The notes: generated from the letters alone by a model not told the origin. A DNA stretch of 64,000 nucleotides from an uncultured Prevotellaceae bacterium (GCA_900541935.1 UQLZ01000001.1:104515-168514); one strand, 5' to 3'; counted from the first letter of the stretch, positions 16,271 to 26,506 are shown. Made by a program: numbers and translations.

Positions 16271-17707
16271 ATGAAGAAATTATTACTTTCTGCATCTTTG
16301 CTTTTGGCTGCTTCTACAGCATTTGCTGTTACAGACGGTCAAACTTACGAAGCAAAGAAAGGCTTGACTATCACAAACCTTTGGACAATCGACCGTACTC
16401 ACAATGCTGCAGACTATGAAAAATTGGCTATCGCTAACAAAAGTGCTCGTACTGCTGCTACTGACGGTAAAGTAGTTTATGTTGGTCTTTCTATGGCTGA
16501 AGGTCAAACAACTCTTGAAAGATTCGACCTTGAAACTGGTGCACTTATGGAACCTCTTGCTTTGAAACTTAACGGCGAAGCATATGTTGGTACACTTTGC
16601 GCTAACCAAGTTGGTCTTGACGATTATGGTCATCTTTATATTGCACCTTACAACGCTAACTCTGCAGGTGATGGTGCATTCCAAGTGTATCTTGTAAATA
16701 CTGAAACTGGTGATTTGACATTGGTTGGTACTAATACAATGGACTTTTTGGGTGGTATTGGTCGTATCGACTACTGTGATGTTAAGGGTGACTTGACAGG
16801 TGTTGAATCATCTTGTACAGTTATCGCTGCTGCATCTACTAATGATATTGTTGTTTTTGGTTGGACAATGCCTCAAGGTTCTACAGAATGGGAAGGCGCT
16901 TTCACTGGTATGCCTTACCAACAAGTAACTGGAACTTATCCTGCTGACCAAACTATCTTCAACTATGGTTCAGTTGCTAAACACGTAAAAGACGGTACTG
17001 GTGATCTTGGTATGTTCTATATCGATGGTTTTACTACATTCCCAGCTCTTTATGGCTCTGACGGTGCGATGGTTGGTAATCTTGGTGAAGCTGACCTTAT
17101 TGTAACAGATAAGGATACAGGTACAACAACAGGTACAGTTCCTGCTCCAAATGGTGCTGGTACAAACGGTATCGCTGAATTGTCTTGCGGCGCTCAAAAC
17201 ATTATTGGCTTTTCAGAAGGTCAATATCCAGCTGCTGGTAATGCACAAGTAATCATTACTGCTGTTGATGGTGACTATACATTCTCTTCTATGGAACACC
17301 TTTGGACTGTTCCTGCTGACGGTTTCTCTACTACATCTGATGGTGGTACACGTGTACATTGCATCCAAGGTGTTCAACTTCCTGAAGATGCTGCTGGCAA
17401 GAGCGCAACTCTTCTTGTAACATTCAAGTGCTTCAACGGTCTTGCTGTTTACCGCATTGCTGAAGAAGGTTACAACCCACAAGGTGGTGTAGCAGAAAAC
17501 GTTGTTGCTAACGCACAAATCACAGTTAACGGTGATGTAATCGCTGTTTCTGAAGTTGCTGAAGCAATCGAAGTTTACAACATCGCTGGTCAAAAGGTTG
17601 CTCAAGCAAACAACGCTACAGAAGTTGTTGCTCCTGTTGCTGGTGTTTATGTTGTTAAGGCTACAGTTGCTGGCGAACAAACAGTTGCTAAAGTTGTTGT
17701 AAGATAA
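16271..17707 (+). CDS. Abundant-type T9SS-secreted protein of unknown function
   Basis: This 478-aa protein has a clear signal peptide (MKKLLLSASLLLAASTAFA). The body is beta-rich and looks propeller-like (VVYVGLSMAEGQTTLERFDL, GLDDYGHLYIAPYN, FQVYLVNTETGDLTLV), with repeated blade-like strands but no recognised catalytic residues. The last 75 or so residues (AEAIEVYNIAGQKVAQ, VAGVYVVKATV, VAKVVVR) are a type A sorting domain. Codon choice is very uniform (GCT, GGT, GAA, ACT, CTT), unlike neighbouring genes and suggestive of high expression. It is monocistronic with its own promoter and a strong terminator, and is flanked on both sides by repeat elements A and B. Confidence 0.8.
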   Translation: MKKLLLSASLLLAASTAFAVTDGQTYEAKKGLTITNLWTIDRTHNAADYEKLAIANKSARTAATDGKVVYVGLSMAEGQTTLERFDLETGALMEPLALKLNGEAYVGTLCANQVGLDDYGHLYIAPYNANSAGDGAFQVYLVNTETGDLTLVGTNTMDFLGGIGRIDYCDVKGDLTGVESSCTVIAAASTNDIVVFGWTMPQGSTEWEGAFTGMPYQQVTGTYPADQTIFNYGSVAKHVKDGTGDLGMFYIDGFTTFPALYGSDGAMVGNLGEADLIVTDKDTGTTTGTVPAPNGAGTNGIAELSCGAQNIIGFSEGQYPAAGNAQVIITAVDGDYTFSSMEHLWTVPADGFSTTSDGGTRVHCIQGVQLPEDAAGKSATLLVTFKCFNGLAVYRIAEEGYNPQGGVAENVVANAQITVNGDVIAVSEVAEAIEVYNIAGQKVAQANNATEVVAPVAGVYVVKATVAGEQTVAKVVVR

Positions 17708-17731
17708 TCAATCGCAACATAACAATAAAAG

Positions 17732-17757
17732 AGGCTTCCATTCGGAAGCCTTTTTTT
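17732..17757 (+). terminator. Rho-independent terminator
   Basis: A perfect 8-bp stem AGGCTTCC / GGAAGCCT with a 4-nt loop is followed by seven T, 24 nt after the stop of the secreted protein. Confidence 0.9.
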
Positions 17758-17808
17758 ATGCCCTTGAGAATCCCGATTTTCGCAATCGTGCACCTATCCA
17801 GGAACAGC

Positions 17809-18000
17809 GCAAATTTTTCCCTGAAGGGGAAATCAATTTCCAGCCTATGGCGCTGCCGCAGGCTGATGAACCATTGGACTTTCAGACCGCGAGTTGTTTT
17901 GATTTTGAAATTGCGGACACTCTGCAGAGTGTCCCTACAGTGGACGTGTTTAATTTGTTGAAAATCAAATGTATGTATGGATCAAATGTATTTCGTCCGC
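17809..18000 (+). repeat. Composite element B-A, full copy (A copy 3)
   Basis: Element B at 17809-17912 is intact from GCAAATTTTTCCCTGAAGGG to GATTTTGAAATT. It is followed without a gap by element A at 17913-18000 (GCGGACA, the 16-bp palindrome ACACTCTGCAGAGTGT, TTTCGTCCGC). Confidence 0.85.
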
Positions 18001-18034
18001 CTTGGGCAATGGTGTATGCATGACGGAGCGGATC

Positions 18035-18115
18035 GCGGACATTTTTTCAAAATGTCCCTACAGTAAATATGTTGTAAATCAAATGATTGTAGGGACACAT
18101 TGCAAATGTGTCCGC
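18035..18115 (+). repeat. Dispersed element A, copy 4
   Basis: An 81-bp unit with perfect GCGGACA / TGTCCGC ends, inner GTCCCTACAGT / TGTAGGGAC pairing and the shared core TTGTAAATCAAATG. The short hairpins inside differ from the other copies while pairing is kept. The remainder of the 17708-18222 spacer shows nothing else. Confidence 0.85.
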
Positions 18116-18222
18116 CCATACGGGAACAAAACGGATTTTAAATGTTTCGGATTCTGCAAACGTGGACGCATTCGAGAAGCGCCCTGCGGATAATGTGCAG
18201 TAAATCAAATGTATTTAAATTT

Positions 18223-19218
18223 CTATTTTAATCGATTTGACAGATCTTTAATAGCCTTTTGAGCCTGTTCCTTATTGTAAAGGATATTGTAAACACATTC
18301 AAGGATTGGCATGTCAACGCCGTATTGCTTGTTTATTTCGTGGATGCATTTTGTTCCGTAATAACCCTCCGCAACCATCTCCATTTCCATCATAGCGGCT
18401 TTAACGGAGTATCCTCTGCCTATGTATGCACCGAAGTTATGGTTGCGGCTGAATTTGGAGTATGAAGTGACGAGCAGGTCTCCGAGATATACCGAATCGC
18501 AGATGTTTCTGTTGCCTCCGCATACCTCTTGCAGGAAATTATCCATTTCGCGGATTGCGTTGGAAACGAACATGGCAAGGAAATTGTCGCCGTTCTTCAG
18601 GCCATAGATGATTCCCGCACCAATTGCATATACGTTTTTCAGAACTGCTCCGTACTCTATTCCGTCTGTGTCGGTGGAAACTACTGTCCTGAGTTTTTTG
18701 CCTTTGAGACAGTCTGCAAAGGTTTTCGCAGTTTCAATTTCCGAGCATCCTATAGTTAGATAACTTTGCCTTCCAAGAGCCACTTCTTCAGCGTGGCATG
18801 GTCCGCCGATAACTATTTCGTTTTCTGGTTTAACTCCGTAGAAATCCGCCATATAACGCGTTACAATGGCATTTTCGTCAGGGACTATACCTTTTATGGC
18901 ACTTACTATATATTTGTTGCTTATATCAACCGAAATCTTTTTAAGGTGCTCCTTTATGTATGGAGACGGCATAGCGAGCAGGAGCGTATCTGCTTCTGTG
19001 CATACTTTGTTAATGTCGGATGAAAATTCGATTCTTTCCACGTCGAACATGACATCGGAAAGGTAGGTTGGGTTGTGCCTGTCCTTAATAAAATCGGCAA
19101 TGCGGTCATCTCTACGCATGTACCACATTATGGTATCTTGATTTTGAAGCAATAGTTTAGCAAGAGCCGTAGCCCAACTGCCACCGCCCATAACAGCGAT
19201 TTTTCCAGGGAATTCCAT
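18223..19218 (-). CDS. gpsA: Glycerol-3-phosphate dehydrogenase [NAD(P)+]
   Basis: This 331-aa cytosolic enzyme reduces dihydroxyacetone phosphate to sn-glycerol-3-phosphate, the backbone for phospholipids. The N-terminal Rossmann motif is VMGGGSWATALAKLL (residues of about 9-23). IGGPCHAEEVALG and the catalytic-lysine segment AVLKNVYAIGAGI follow, with ISYSKFSRNHNFG-type helical domain residues near VTSYSKFSRNHNFGAYIG. Length is normal. It lies 95 nt downstream of lysS, but a terminator stands between them, so it probably has its own promoter. Confidence 0.96.
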   Translation of the reverse strand: MEFPGKIAVMGGGSWATALAKLLLQNQDTIMWYMRRDDRIADFIKDRHNPTYLSDVMFDVERIEFSSDINKVCTEADTLLLAMPSPYIKEHLKKISVDISNKYIVSAIKGIVPDENAIVTRYMADFYGVKPENEIVIGGPCHAEEVALGRQSYLTIGCSEIETAKTFADCLKGKKLRTVVSTDTDGIEYGAVLKNVYAIGAGIIYGLKNGDNFLAMFVSNAIREMDNFLQEVCGGNRNICDSVYLGDLLVTSYSKFSRNHNFGAYIGRGYSVKAAMMEMEMVAEGYYGTKCIHEINKQYGVDMPILECVYNILYNKEQAQKAIKDLSNRLK

Positions 19219-19242
19219 TAGAATATATTTTGGTTACTAAAA

Positions 19243-19297
19243 TGAAAAAAAATAACAACCGTTAGGCGGCTTTTGTTATGCTGCCTGAACGGTTGTT
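19243..19297 (-). terminator. lysS terminator
   Basis: On the minus strand the stem AACAACCGTT / AACGGTTGTT, extended by a 7-bp segment with one bulge, is followed by TTATTTTTTTT. It sits between the lysS stop and the gpsA start. Confidence 0.85.
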
Positions 19298-19313
19298 GTA
19301 TTGAATGTCGTTA

Positions 19314-21047
19314 TTATGCTTGTGCCTTAGCCACCCATTCAGTGACTTGCTCAAGAGTCGGATTGGTTAGTTCGAGTTTGAACTTTTTGTTCAGTCCGCA
19401 AAGTTCCTGTTGCATTTTTCCAGGCTTAGCGTCCTTCATGCTGTCAACAGTTAGGTAGCCGAGTTTTTGGATAGCCGGAACCCATTCAGCAGGCACGCCG
19501 ATAGCAGTGTAAGCCTCTTCCTTGTCGCGCTTAACAACCTTTTCAGGACGCATTTGCGGGAAGAAAAGAACTTCCTGAATTGTTGTCTGTCCTGTCATAA
19601 GCATAACGAGACGGTCCATACCGATACCCATACCGGATGTTGGAGGCATACCGTATTCGAGGGCGCGGATAAAGTCTTTGTCGATAATCATTGCTTCGTC
19701 GTCGCCCTTTTCGCTCAGTTTCATTTGTTCTACGAAACGTTCGTACTGGTCGATTGGGTCATTAAGTTCAGAGTATGCGTTACAAAGTTCCTTACCGTTC
19801 ACCATCAACTCGAATCGCTCTGTCAATTCAGGATTGTTGCGGTGACGCTTAGTAAGTGGAGACATTTCGATAGGGTAGTCGATGATGAAAGTAGGTTGGA
19901 TATAGTTTCCTTCGCACTTTTCGCCGAATATTTCATCGATAAGTTTACCTTTACCCATAGTTTCGTCAACTTCTACGCCGATTTGCTTGCATACGTCGCG
20001 AAGTTGCTCTTCGCCCATGCCGGTGATGTCGATGCCGGTAAATTCCTTGATAGAGTCAATCATTGTCACGCGGCGGAATGGAGCCTTAAAGTTGATAATG
20101 TTGTCGCCAACCTTAACTTCAGTTGTGCCGTTAACATCAAGACAGATTTTCTCAATCATCTTTTCAGTAAAGTTCATCATCCAGTTGTAGTCCTTGTAAG
20201 AAACGTAGATTTCCATACAAGTGAACTCAGGGTTGTGGGTTCTGTCCATACCTTCGTTACGGAAGTTTTTAGAGAACTCATAAACGCCCTCGAAACCGCC
20301 GACGATAAGTCTTTTCAAGTAAAGTTCGTTAGCGATACGCAAGTACAAAGGAATGTCAAGAGCGTTGTGGTGAGTGATAAACGGTCTTGCAGCAGCGCCG
20401 CCAGGGATAGATTGTAGGATAGGAGTTTCCACTTCCATATATCCGTGACCGTTAAAGTATTCGCGCATAGAGTTGTAAACCTTTGTTCTCTTGATGAAGA
20501 TATCTTTGATACCTTCGTTAACGACAAGGTCAACATATCTTTGACGGTAACGGAGTTCCGGGTCTTCGAAAGCATCGTATGTAACGCCGTCCTTAACCTT
20601 TACGATAGGCAGTGGGCGGAGTGATTTGCTAAGCATCTTGATAGTCTTTGCGTGAACAGTAATCTCACCCATCTGGGTTCTGAACACAAAACCTTCAATA
20701 CCCACGAAGTCGCCGATATCAAGAAGTTTCTTGAAGAAGATGTTGTAGATATCCTTGTTTTCATCCGGGCAGATATCGTCGCGGCTGATATAGACTTGGA
20801 TTCTTCCTTCAGCATCTTGCAATTCCATGAAAGAAGCCTTACCCATAATGCGTCGGCTCATAATACGTCCGGCAATGCTTACTTCTCTCATTTCGGCATC
20901 TTCGTCGCGGAAATTTTCCTTGATTTCCTTAGTGTGGCCAGTAACAACAAATTCTGCTGCTGGATATGGCTCGATGCCCATCTTTCTTAGTTCAGACAAA
21001 CTGTTACGTCTGACAATCTCTTGTTCGCTTAGTTCAAGTATATTCAT
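19314..21047 (-). CDS. lysS: Lysyl-tRNA synthetase, class II
   Basis: This 577-aa enzyme charges tRNA-Lys. The N-terminal OB-fold anticodon-binding domain (residues of about 55-150, [20 protein letters not shown]) is followed by the class II catalytic core. Motif 1 is around [17 protein letters not shown], motif 2 contains [15 protein letters not shown], and motif 3 is [15 protein letters not shown]. About 75 residues beyond motif 3 ([20 protein letters not shown] to the end) form a helical extension that bacterial LysRS of about 505 aa lack; it is seen in longer Bacteroidales forms. A perfect -7 box lies 65 nt upstream. Confidence 0.96.
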   Translation of the reverse strand: MNILELSEQEIVRRNSLSELRKMGIEPYPAAEFVVTGHTKEIKENFRDEDAEMREVSIAGRIMSRRIMGKASFMELQDAEGRIQVYISRDDICPDENKDIYNIFFKKLLDIGDFVGIEGFVFRTQMGEITVHAKTIKMLSKSLRPLPIVKVKDGVTYDAFEDPELRYRQRYVDLVVNEGIKDIFIKRTKVYNSMREYFNGHGYMEVETPILQSIPGGAAARPFITHHNALDIPLYLRIANELYLKRLIVGGFEGVYEFSKNFRNEGMDRTHNPEFTCMEIYVSYKDYNWMMNFTEKMIEKICLDVNGTTEVKVGDNIINFKAPFRRVTMIDSIKEFTGIDITGMGEEQLRDVCKQIGVEVDETMGKGKLIDEIFGEKCEGNYIQPTFIIDYPIEMSPLTKRHRNNPELTERFELMVNGKELCNAYSELNDPIDQYERFVEQMKLSEKGDDEAMIIDKDFIRALEYGMPPTSGMGIGMDRLVMLMTGQTTIQEVLFFPQMRPEKVVKRDKEEAYTAIGVPAEWVPAIQKLGYLTVDSMKDAKPGKMQQELCGLNKKFKLELTNPTLEQVTEWVAKAQA

Positions 21048-21112
21048 AGTGTATAACTGTTATAATCTTGACAATTTTGGTAATCATAAATGGTGCTGAT
21101 TACTTCAACTTA

Positions 21113-21146
21113 CAAAGTTAGTTATTTTTGTCCAATTAATGGCAAA
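21113..21146 (-). promoter_or_regulatory. lysS promoter
   Basis: On the minus strand TTTG (21146-21143) and TAACTTTG (21120-21113) are separated by 22 nt, slightly longer than the usual 20. The rest of the 21048-21300 spacer is AT-rich and empty. Confidence 0.6.
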
Positions 21147-21276
21147 TAATCAGATTTTCAATGCTTTTTTAACGTAAAATTGCTATTCTGATGATTGCTT
21201 ATCAAAAATGTGGTACGCATTTTTAATAAGCAATTTGGCGGTTTGATATAATGGGCTTGAAAAACTGCGAATATTT

Positions 21277-21308
21277 ATTGTCTCGGCCATTGCCATTTGC
21301 TATCTTTG
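21277..21308 (+). promoter_or_regulatory. Promoter of the broken small secreted gene
   Basis: ATTG at 21277-21280 (one mismatch from TTTG) and TATCTTTG at 21301-21308 (perfect) are 20 nt apart, 44 nt before the ATG at 21353. The promoter looks intact although the gene is not. Confidence 0.6.
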
Positions 21309-21352
21309 CACATAACAGGCTATTTATACTTATATGTGAAAATGAACCGTTT

Positions 21353-21704
21353 ATGAAAAAAATTTTTTTATCCATTATGATTGTTCTTTTTGCTTGTGTT
21401 GGTGTTTAGGCGAAAAGGTTATTTGTAGAGATGGAATTTCATAGAAATTCTATAAAACTTGATGATGGCTCAAGTAAGAAGCATCAACCATTGACTAGTA
21501 AAGACGGCAAGGATTTAAAGTTTAATTCGTTGGTCGGGGCCTTGAATTACATGTCATTGCAGGGTTGGGAATTTGTTGATACAAAGTCTGTAACCGAAGG
21601 AGCAGGTGGCTTAACAGATACCAAAGTCTTTTATATTTTTTTCTAAAGAAGTTCCTGATGAAGAACTCGAACAAGCAGTCAAGGAAAGTTATAAAAACGA
21701 CTAA
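21353..21704 (+). pseudogene. Small secreted protein gene with in-frame stop and frameshift
   Basis: An ATG at 21353 starts a signal peptide (MKKIFLSIMIVLFACVGV) that hits TAG at 21407. The same frame continues at once with AKRLFVEMEFHRNSIKL and runs to a TAA at 21646 (GALNYMSLQGWEFVDTKS is the best-conserved-looking part). Dropping one T from the T7 run at about 21636-21643 joins this to SKEVPDEELEQAVKESYKND and a TAA at 21702-21704. Both lesions fit one ancestral protein of about 115 aa. The family was not recognised. The stop could alternatively be a sequencing error, or the body could restart at a downstream ATG. Confidence 0.6.
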
Positions 21705-21809
21705 AGGAGAGTTTTTGCGGGTTAATAAATGTTAATAAATGATATATATTCGGCGGAATTGTTAATTAAGTTTATTATTTAAACAAAGATAAATTGTATT
21801 AGCGGTATA

Positions 21810-21841
21810 ATTTGCATATCTCGTTAATAATTAGTACCTTT
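21810..21841 (+). promoter_or_regulatory. rimP-nusA-infB operon promoter
   Basis: TTTG at 21810-21813 and TACCTTTG at 21834-21841 are separated by exactly 20 nt, 61 nt before the rimP ATG. Both boxes are perfect. Confidence 0.85.
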
Positions 21842-21902
21842 GTGGTGGAATGGAATAGGAGGAGGCGGCAGTCTTCTCCTTTGTTTATGTAATTAGGAGG
21901 AT

Positions 21903-22367
21903 ATGATAGAAAAAGAAGCCGTTAAAGCGGTGCTTGAAAAAGCGATAGAAGGAACGGACCTGTTCGTAGTGGACGTTTCTGTAGATAAGAGCAACAGGAT
22001 TGTTGTGGAAATCGACAGTGATACAGTAGTCGATATTGACGAGTGCGTTAGGCTGACTCGTGCGGTAGAGGCGGAATTTGACAGGGATGTTGAAGACTAT
22101 GAACTTGAAATAGGTTCGGTGGGGCTGACAACTCCGTTGACGATGCCACGACAATATGCCAAGTATATAGGCAAGGATGTTGAAATCCTTACAAAGGACG
22201 GCAAGAAGTTGAAGGGTGAGTTGCGCAGTTGCGATGAGGAAGGCTTCGTTGTCGCAATCAGTAAGAAGGTTAAGCCAGAAGGGGCAAAGCGTCCGGTTAT
22301 CGTTGCAGAAGACAATGCTTTTAAATACGAGGAAATAAAATATACAAAATACTTAATAGAGTTTTAG
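21903..22367 (+). CDS. rimP: Ribosome maturation factor RimP
   Basis: This 154-aa protein is needed for maturation of the 30S subunit. The N-terminal alpha/beta domain contains VVEIDSDTVVDIDECVRLTR and DYELEIGSVGLTTPL, the conserved RimP core. The C-terminal SH3-like domain covers residues of about 85-154 (YIGKDVEILTKDGKKLKGEL). AGGAGG lies 4 nt before the ATG, an unusually strong Shine-Dalgarno for this group. It is the first gene of the conserved rimP-nusA-infB operon, 4 nt ahead of nusA. Confidence 0.95.
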   Translation: MIEKEAVKAVLEKAIEGTDLFVVDVSVDKSNRIVVEIDSDTVVDIDECVRLTRAVEAEFDRDVEDYELEIGSVGLTTPLTMPRQYAKYIGKDVEILTKDGKKLKGELRSCDEEGFVVAISKKVKPEGAKRPVIVAEDNAFKYEEIKYTKYLIEF

Positions 22368-22371
22368 CAAA

Positions 22372-23619
22372 ATGGCAAAGAAAGAGGAACCCATAAGCAT
22401 GGTTGACAGTTTCGCAGAATTTAAAGATCTGAAAAACATTGACAAGACAACTATGATTAGTGTACTTGAGGAATCGTTCCGCAATGTACTGGCTAAAATG
22501 TTCGGTTCAGATGAGAACTTTGTGGTTATCATGAATCCGGACAAGGGCGACTGTGAGATTTATCAAAACCTTGAGGTTGTAGCCGACGGCGAAGTTGAAA
22601 ATCCGAGCATGCAAATTGGATTGACAGAAGCTCGTGCTATAGATGCTGAATGTCAGATAGGAGAAGAGGTGACAAAGGAAATCGTTTTTGCGAAGTTCGG
22701 TCGTCGTGCAATCTTGACATTGCGTCAAACCCTTGCGTCAAAAATTCTTGACCTTCAGAAAGATGCCGTTTACAACAAGTTTAAGGCAATGGAAGGCGAA
22801 TTGGTGTCTGGCGAAATCTACCAGGTGTGGAAACGCGAGGTGCTCGTTCTTGATGAGGATCATAATGACTTGATATTGCCTAAAGAAGAGCAGATTCCCT
22901 CTGACCGCTATCATAAAGGCGACTCTGTTAAGGCTGTTATCAAGGAAGTTCAGAATACCAATAACAATCCGAAGGTAATCATTTCCCGTACAAGTCCGGA
23001 ATTTTTGCGTCGCTTGTTTGAGTTGGAAGTTCCTGAAATCCATGACGGTCTTATTGTTATCAAGGCAATTGCCCGCATCCCGGGAGAAAGAGCAAAGATT
23101 GCCGTAGAGTCATACGATGACCGCATAGACCCGGTAGGCGCATGCGTGGGTGTTAAGGGTTCACGTATTCATGGTATCGTTAGGGAATTGCGTAACGAAA
23201 ATATCGACGTTATCAACTATACATCAAACATTGACTTGTTCATCCGTCGCGCATTGAGTCCTGCAAAAATATCTTCAATGAGAATCAACGAAGAAGAAAA
23301 ATATGCAGAAGTAATGTTGCGTCCGGAAGAAGTTTCTCTTGCAATTGGTAAGGGCGGTTTGAATATCAAGTTGGCAACAATGCTTACAGGCTATCAAATC
23401 GACGTTTACCGCTATACAGATGATAGTGATGATATCTATCTTGACGAGTTCAACGATGAAATCGACGGATGGGTAATCGAAGCGTTGAAGAATATCGGCC
23501 TGACAACTGCCAAGAGCGTACTAAGCACGCCTCGCGAGCAGATTATGGACAAGGCAGACCTCGAAGAAGATACAGTAAACTTCGTCTTCGATGTTCTCCG
23601 TGCAGAATTTGAGGATTAA
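22372..23619 (+). CDS. nusA: Transcription termination/antitermination factor NusA
   Basis: This 415-aa protein binds RNA polymerase and nascent RNA to control pausing, termination and antitermination. The N-terminal RNAP-binding domain occupies about 1-125. An S1 domain follows (SGEIYQVWKREVLVLDEDHN), then two KH domains with GVKGSRIHGIVRELRNENID and LAIGKGGLNIKLATMLTG. A C-terminal helix-hairpin segment (IEALKNIGLTTAKSVLSTP) ends the protein. It lacks the long acidic repeats of proteobacterial NusA, as is usual in Bacteroidota. It sits between rimP and infB in the expected order. Confidence 0.96.
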   Translation: MAKKEEPISMVDSFAEFKDLKNIDKTTMISVLEESFRNVLAKMFGSDENFVVIMNPDKGDCEIYQNLEVVADGEVENPSMQIGLTEARAIDAECQIGEEVTKEIVFAKFGRRAILTLRQTLASKILDLQKDAVYNKFKAMEGELVSGEIYQVWKREVLVLDEDHNDLILPKEEQIPSDRYHKGDSVKAVIKEVQNTNNNPKVIISRTSPEFLRRLFELEVPEIHDGLIVIKAIARIPGERAKIAVESYDDRIDPVGACVGVKGSRIHGIVRELRNENIDVINYTSNIDLFIRRALSPAKISSMRINEEEKYAEVMLRPEEVSLAIGKGGLNIKLATMLTGYQIDVYRYTDDSDDIYLDEFNDEIDGWVIEALKNIGLTTAKSVLSTPREQIMDKADLEEDTVNFVFDVLRAEFED

Positions 23620-23743
23620 TCTTTAGCATCAGCCCAAAAGTTGCGATAGTGGCTTTTGTTGGAAAAGGCGGTCTGTTTTGAAAATAGGAACTGCCAAAAA
23701 GTTAGGGTTAATTCCGTTAGTTTTTAATTACTTACAAAAGAAT

Positions 23744-26506
23744 ATGGCAATAAAGATAAGTAAAGCGGCAAAAGATTTAAATGTTGGTATTCCAACGCTG
23801 GTGGAATTCCTTCAGAAGAAAAATCAGGATGTTGAGGAAAATAACCTCAATATGCGTCTTACCGACGAGCAATATGATATGCTCGTTAAGGAGTTTAAGA
23901 CCGATCAGGATTTGAAGGTCAAATCCGACAAGTATCTCTCGGAGAGACATAAAGAGAAGGCAAAGCCAGTATCAGAGTCAAAACCGGAAGAGATAAAGAC
24001 TGTTGTAACTCCAGTTGTTGCACCAAAAATTATCGGAAAAATAGACCTTGACGCCCCGAAGGCGGCGAAGTCTGAGAATAAGCCGTCCCAACAAGAGCAA
24101 AAGGTTGAAGCGAAGGTTGAGCAAAAGATAGAGAAAAAAGAAGAAATAAAAATAGAACCGAAAACAACTACACAAGTAGAAAAGCCAGTGGAGAAAGTTG
24201 ACGAAAAGCCATCCAAGTCGGGCGATAAGCGTGCAGAGCACAAAAAGCACGACAAGAATAAAGGCGTTAGAATCAGTGCTGACGGCACGGAAATCGCTAC
24301 AGTCGTAGAAACAATTTCTGCCCCTAAGATTATTGGTAAAATCAATTTGGATGAAATCAACCAGCAGACACGTCCAAAGAAGAAATCTAAGGAAGAAAAG
24401 CGCAAAGAGCGCATGGCAAAGGAGCGTAGCGGAGCCGGAAATGACGGCGAAAAGAAAAAACGTAAGAGAATAGGAAAGGAGAAGGTTGATATTGATAATC
24501 CATCCGATAACTCTTCAAAAGGATCGAAGTCAGAAAATTCCAAGAAGAATAAGCGAGGCGGAGGTCAAGAGCGTCAGAAACCGAAGAAGCACTTCAAACC
24601 GGAAATCAGTGAAGATGATGTGCAAAAGCAGGTTAAGGAGACTCTTGCACGCTTGACAAACAAGGCTCCAAAGAAGAGTGCCAAGTGGAGAAAGGAGAAG
24701 CGTGAGGCTAATGCAGAGCGTGAACTTGCGGAAGCAGCACAGGAATTGAAAGAAAGCAAGATTTTGCGTATTACCGAGTTCGTAACTGCCAATGACCTTG
24801 CTTTGATGATGGATGTGCCAATCAACAAGATTATTGCCACTTGTATGAATCTTGGCGTTATGGTGTCAATCAACCAGCGACTTGATGCCGAGACCATCAA
24901 TATTGTAGCAGAAGAATTCGGATTCAAGACAGAATATGTAAGTGCAGAGGTTTCGGAAGCAATAGCCGAGGAGGAAGATGCAGAAGAAGATTTGCAGCAA
25001 CGTCCGCCAATTGTGACTGTCATGGGTCACGTTGACCACGGTAAGACATCTTTGCTTGACTATATCCGTAATGCAAACGTTATTGCCGGTGAAGCGGGTG
25101 GTATCACTCAGCACATTGGTGCGTATAACGTTAAATTATCAGACGGAAGAAGAATCACATTCCTTGACACACCAGGTCACGAGGCGTTTACAGCGATGCG
25201 TGCCCGCGGTGCAAAGGTAACGGATATTGCAATTATCATTGTTGCAGCCGATGATGATGTCATGCCGCAAACAGTAGAGGCTATCAACCACGCTTCTGCT
25301 GCAGGTGTTCCTATCGTATTTGCTATCAATAAGGTTGATAAGCCGCAGGCTAACCCAGACAAAATCAAGGAGCAGTTGGCAAATATGAATTACCTTGTTG
25401 AGGAGTGGGGCGGTAAGTACCAGTCGCAGGATATTTCAGCGAAGAAGGGTACCGGAGTAAGCGAGTTGCTTGAAAAGGTTCTTCTTGAAGCAGAGCTTCT
25501 TGACTTGAAGGCAAACCCAGACCGTAAGGCTATCGGTTCTGTTATTGAGTCATCACTTGATAAGGGTAGAGGATATACAGCAACAGTTCTCGTCAGCAAC
25601 GGTACATTGCGCGTAGGTGACATTATGGTTGCAGGAACAAGTTACGGTAAGATTCGTGCTATGTTCAACGAGCGTAACCAGCGAATCAAGGAGGCAGGTC
25701 CGTCAGCACCAGCCCTTGTTCTTGGTCTAAACGGCGCTCCAACAGCGGGTGACACATTCAATATCCTTGACACAGACCGTGAGGCAAGAGAAATTGCCAA
25801 CCGTCGTGAGCAGTTGCAACGCGAGTTGAAGGAAAGAACACGCCGCATGCCGGGTCTTGACGATATTGCTCGTCGCCGTGCATTGGGTGAGTTCCACGAA
25901 CTTAACTTGATTGTTAAGGGTGACGTTGATGGTTCTATTGAAGCGTTGAGCGACTCACTTATCAAATTGTCAACACCAGAAGTGCAGGTAAACGTTATCC
26001 ACAAGGCAGTCGGTGGTATTTCTGAGTCTGACGTAACACTTGCAGCAGCATCTGATGCCGTTATCATCGGTTTCCAAGTGCGTCCGTCAATTGCGGCAAA
26101 ACGTCTTGCAGAGAACGATGGCGTAGATATCCGCTTGTACTCAATTATCTATGATGCTATTGAGGAAATCAAGGATGCTATGGAGGGTATGCTTTCACCG
26201 GACATCAAGGAAGAAGTTATCGGTACAGCAGAAGTGCTTCAGACATATAAGATTTCGCGTGTTGGAACAATTGCCGGCTGTATGGTTCGTGAAGGCAAGA
26301 TTAAGAGAACAAGCAAGATACGCCTAATCCGTGACGGTATTGTTATTTACTCAGGCGACCTTGGCTCTTTGAAACGCTTCAAGGACGACGTTAAGGAAGT
26401 TGTTTCCGGATATGATTGCGGTTTGAATATTGCAGGCTACAATGATATTAGAGAAGGCGATATGGTCGAAGCCTACGAAGAAGTGGAAGTTTCCAAAAAA
26501 TTGTAG
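23744..26506 (+). CDS. infB: Translation initiation factor IF-2
   Basis: This 920-aa GTPase places initiator tRNA on the ribosome. Residues 1-60 are the IF2_N fold ([20 protein letters not shown]). About 300 residues of Lys/Glu-rich low-complexity linker follow, including two copies of a PKIIGKI(D/N)LD motif. The G domain starts at about residue 425: G1 GHVDHGKTS (from 428), G3 [16 protein letters not shown]4 NKVDKP. Domains II-IV follow, with the C-terminal fMet-tRNA-binding barrel near [18 protein letters not shown] 23744 is chosen because it begins the IF2_N domain; the frame opens earlier at 23678 without a supported start. Confidence 0.96.
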   Translation: MAIKISKAAKDLNVGIPTLVEFLQKKNQDVEENNLNMRLTDEQYDMLVKEFKTDQDLKVKSDKYLSERHKEKAKPVSESKPEEIKTVVTPVVAPKIIGKIDLDAPKAAKSENKPSQQEQKVEAKVEQKIEKKEEIKIEPKTTTQVEKPVEKVDEKPSKSGDKRAEHKKHDKNKGVRISADGTEIATVVETISAPKIIGKINLDEINQQTRPKKKSKEEKRKERMAKERSGAGNDGEKKKRKRIGKEKVDIDNPSDNSSKGSKSENSKKNKRGGGQERQKPKKHFKPEISEDDVQKQVKETLARLTNKAPKKSAKWRKEKREANAERELAEAAQELKESKILRITEFVTANDLALMMDVPINKIIATCMNLGVMVSINQRLDAETINIVAEEFGFKTEYVSAEVSEAIAEEEDAEEDLQQRPPIVTVMGHVDHGKTSLLDYIRNANVIAGEAGGITQHIGAYNVKLSDGRRITFLDTPGHEAFTAMRARGAKVTDIAIIIVAADDDVMPQTVEAINHASAAGVPIVFAINKVDKPQANPDKIKEQLANMNYLVEEWGGKYQSQDISAKKGTGVSELLEKVLLEAELLDLKANPDRKAIGSVIESSLDKGRGYTATVLVSNGTLRVGDIMVAGTSYGKIRAMFNERNQRIKEAGPSAPALVLGLNGAPTAGDTFNILDTDREAREIANRREQLQRELKERTRRMPGLDDIARRRALGEFHELNLIVKGDVDGSIEALSDSLIKLSTPEVQVNVIHKAVGGISESDVTLAAASDAVIIGFQVRPSIAAKRLAENDGVDIRLYSIIYDAIEEIKDAMEGMLSPDIKEEVIGTAEVLQTYKISRVGTIAGCMVREGKIKRTSKIRLIRDGIVIYSGDLGSLKRFKDDVKEVVSGYDCGLNIAGYNDIREGDMVEAYEEVEVSKKL

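Noticed and set aside
15660..18200. CRISPR array in the repeat-rich spacers
   Set aside because: Repeats are long, diverged, palindromic units with irregular spacing and no uniform spacers; no cas genes are present.
19467..20417. 316-codon open frame antisense to lysS
   Set aside because: It lies wholly opposite lysS, has no promoter or start context, and its sequence is a mirror of lysS codon use with no recognisable domain.
23678..23743. N-terminal extension of infB from 23678
   Set aside because: The IF2_N domain begins at the ATG at 23744; the upstream residues have no match to the family and no ribosome-binding context.
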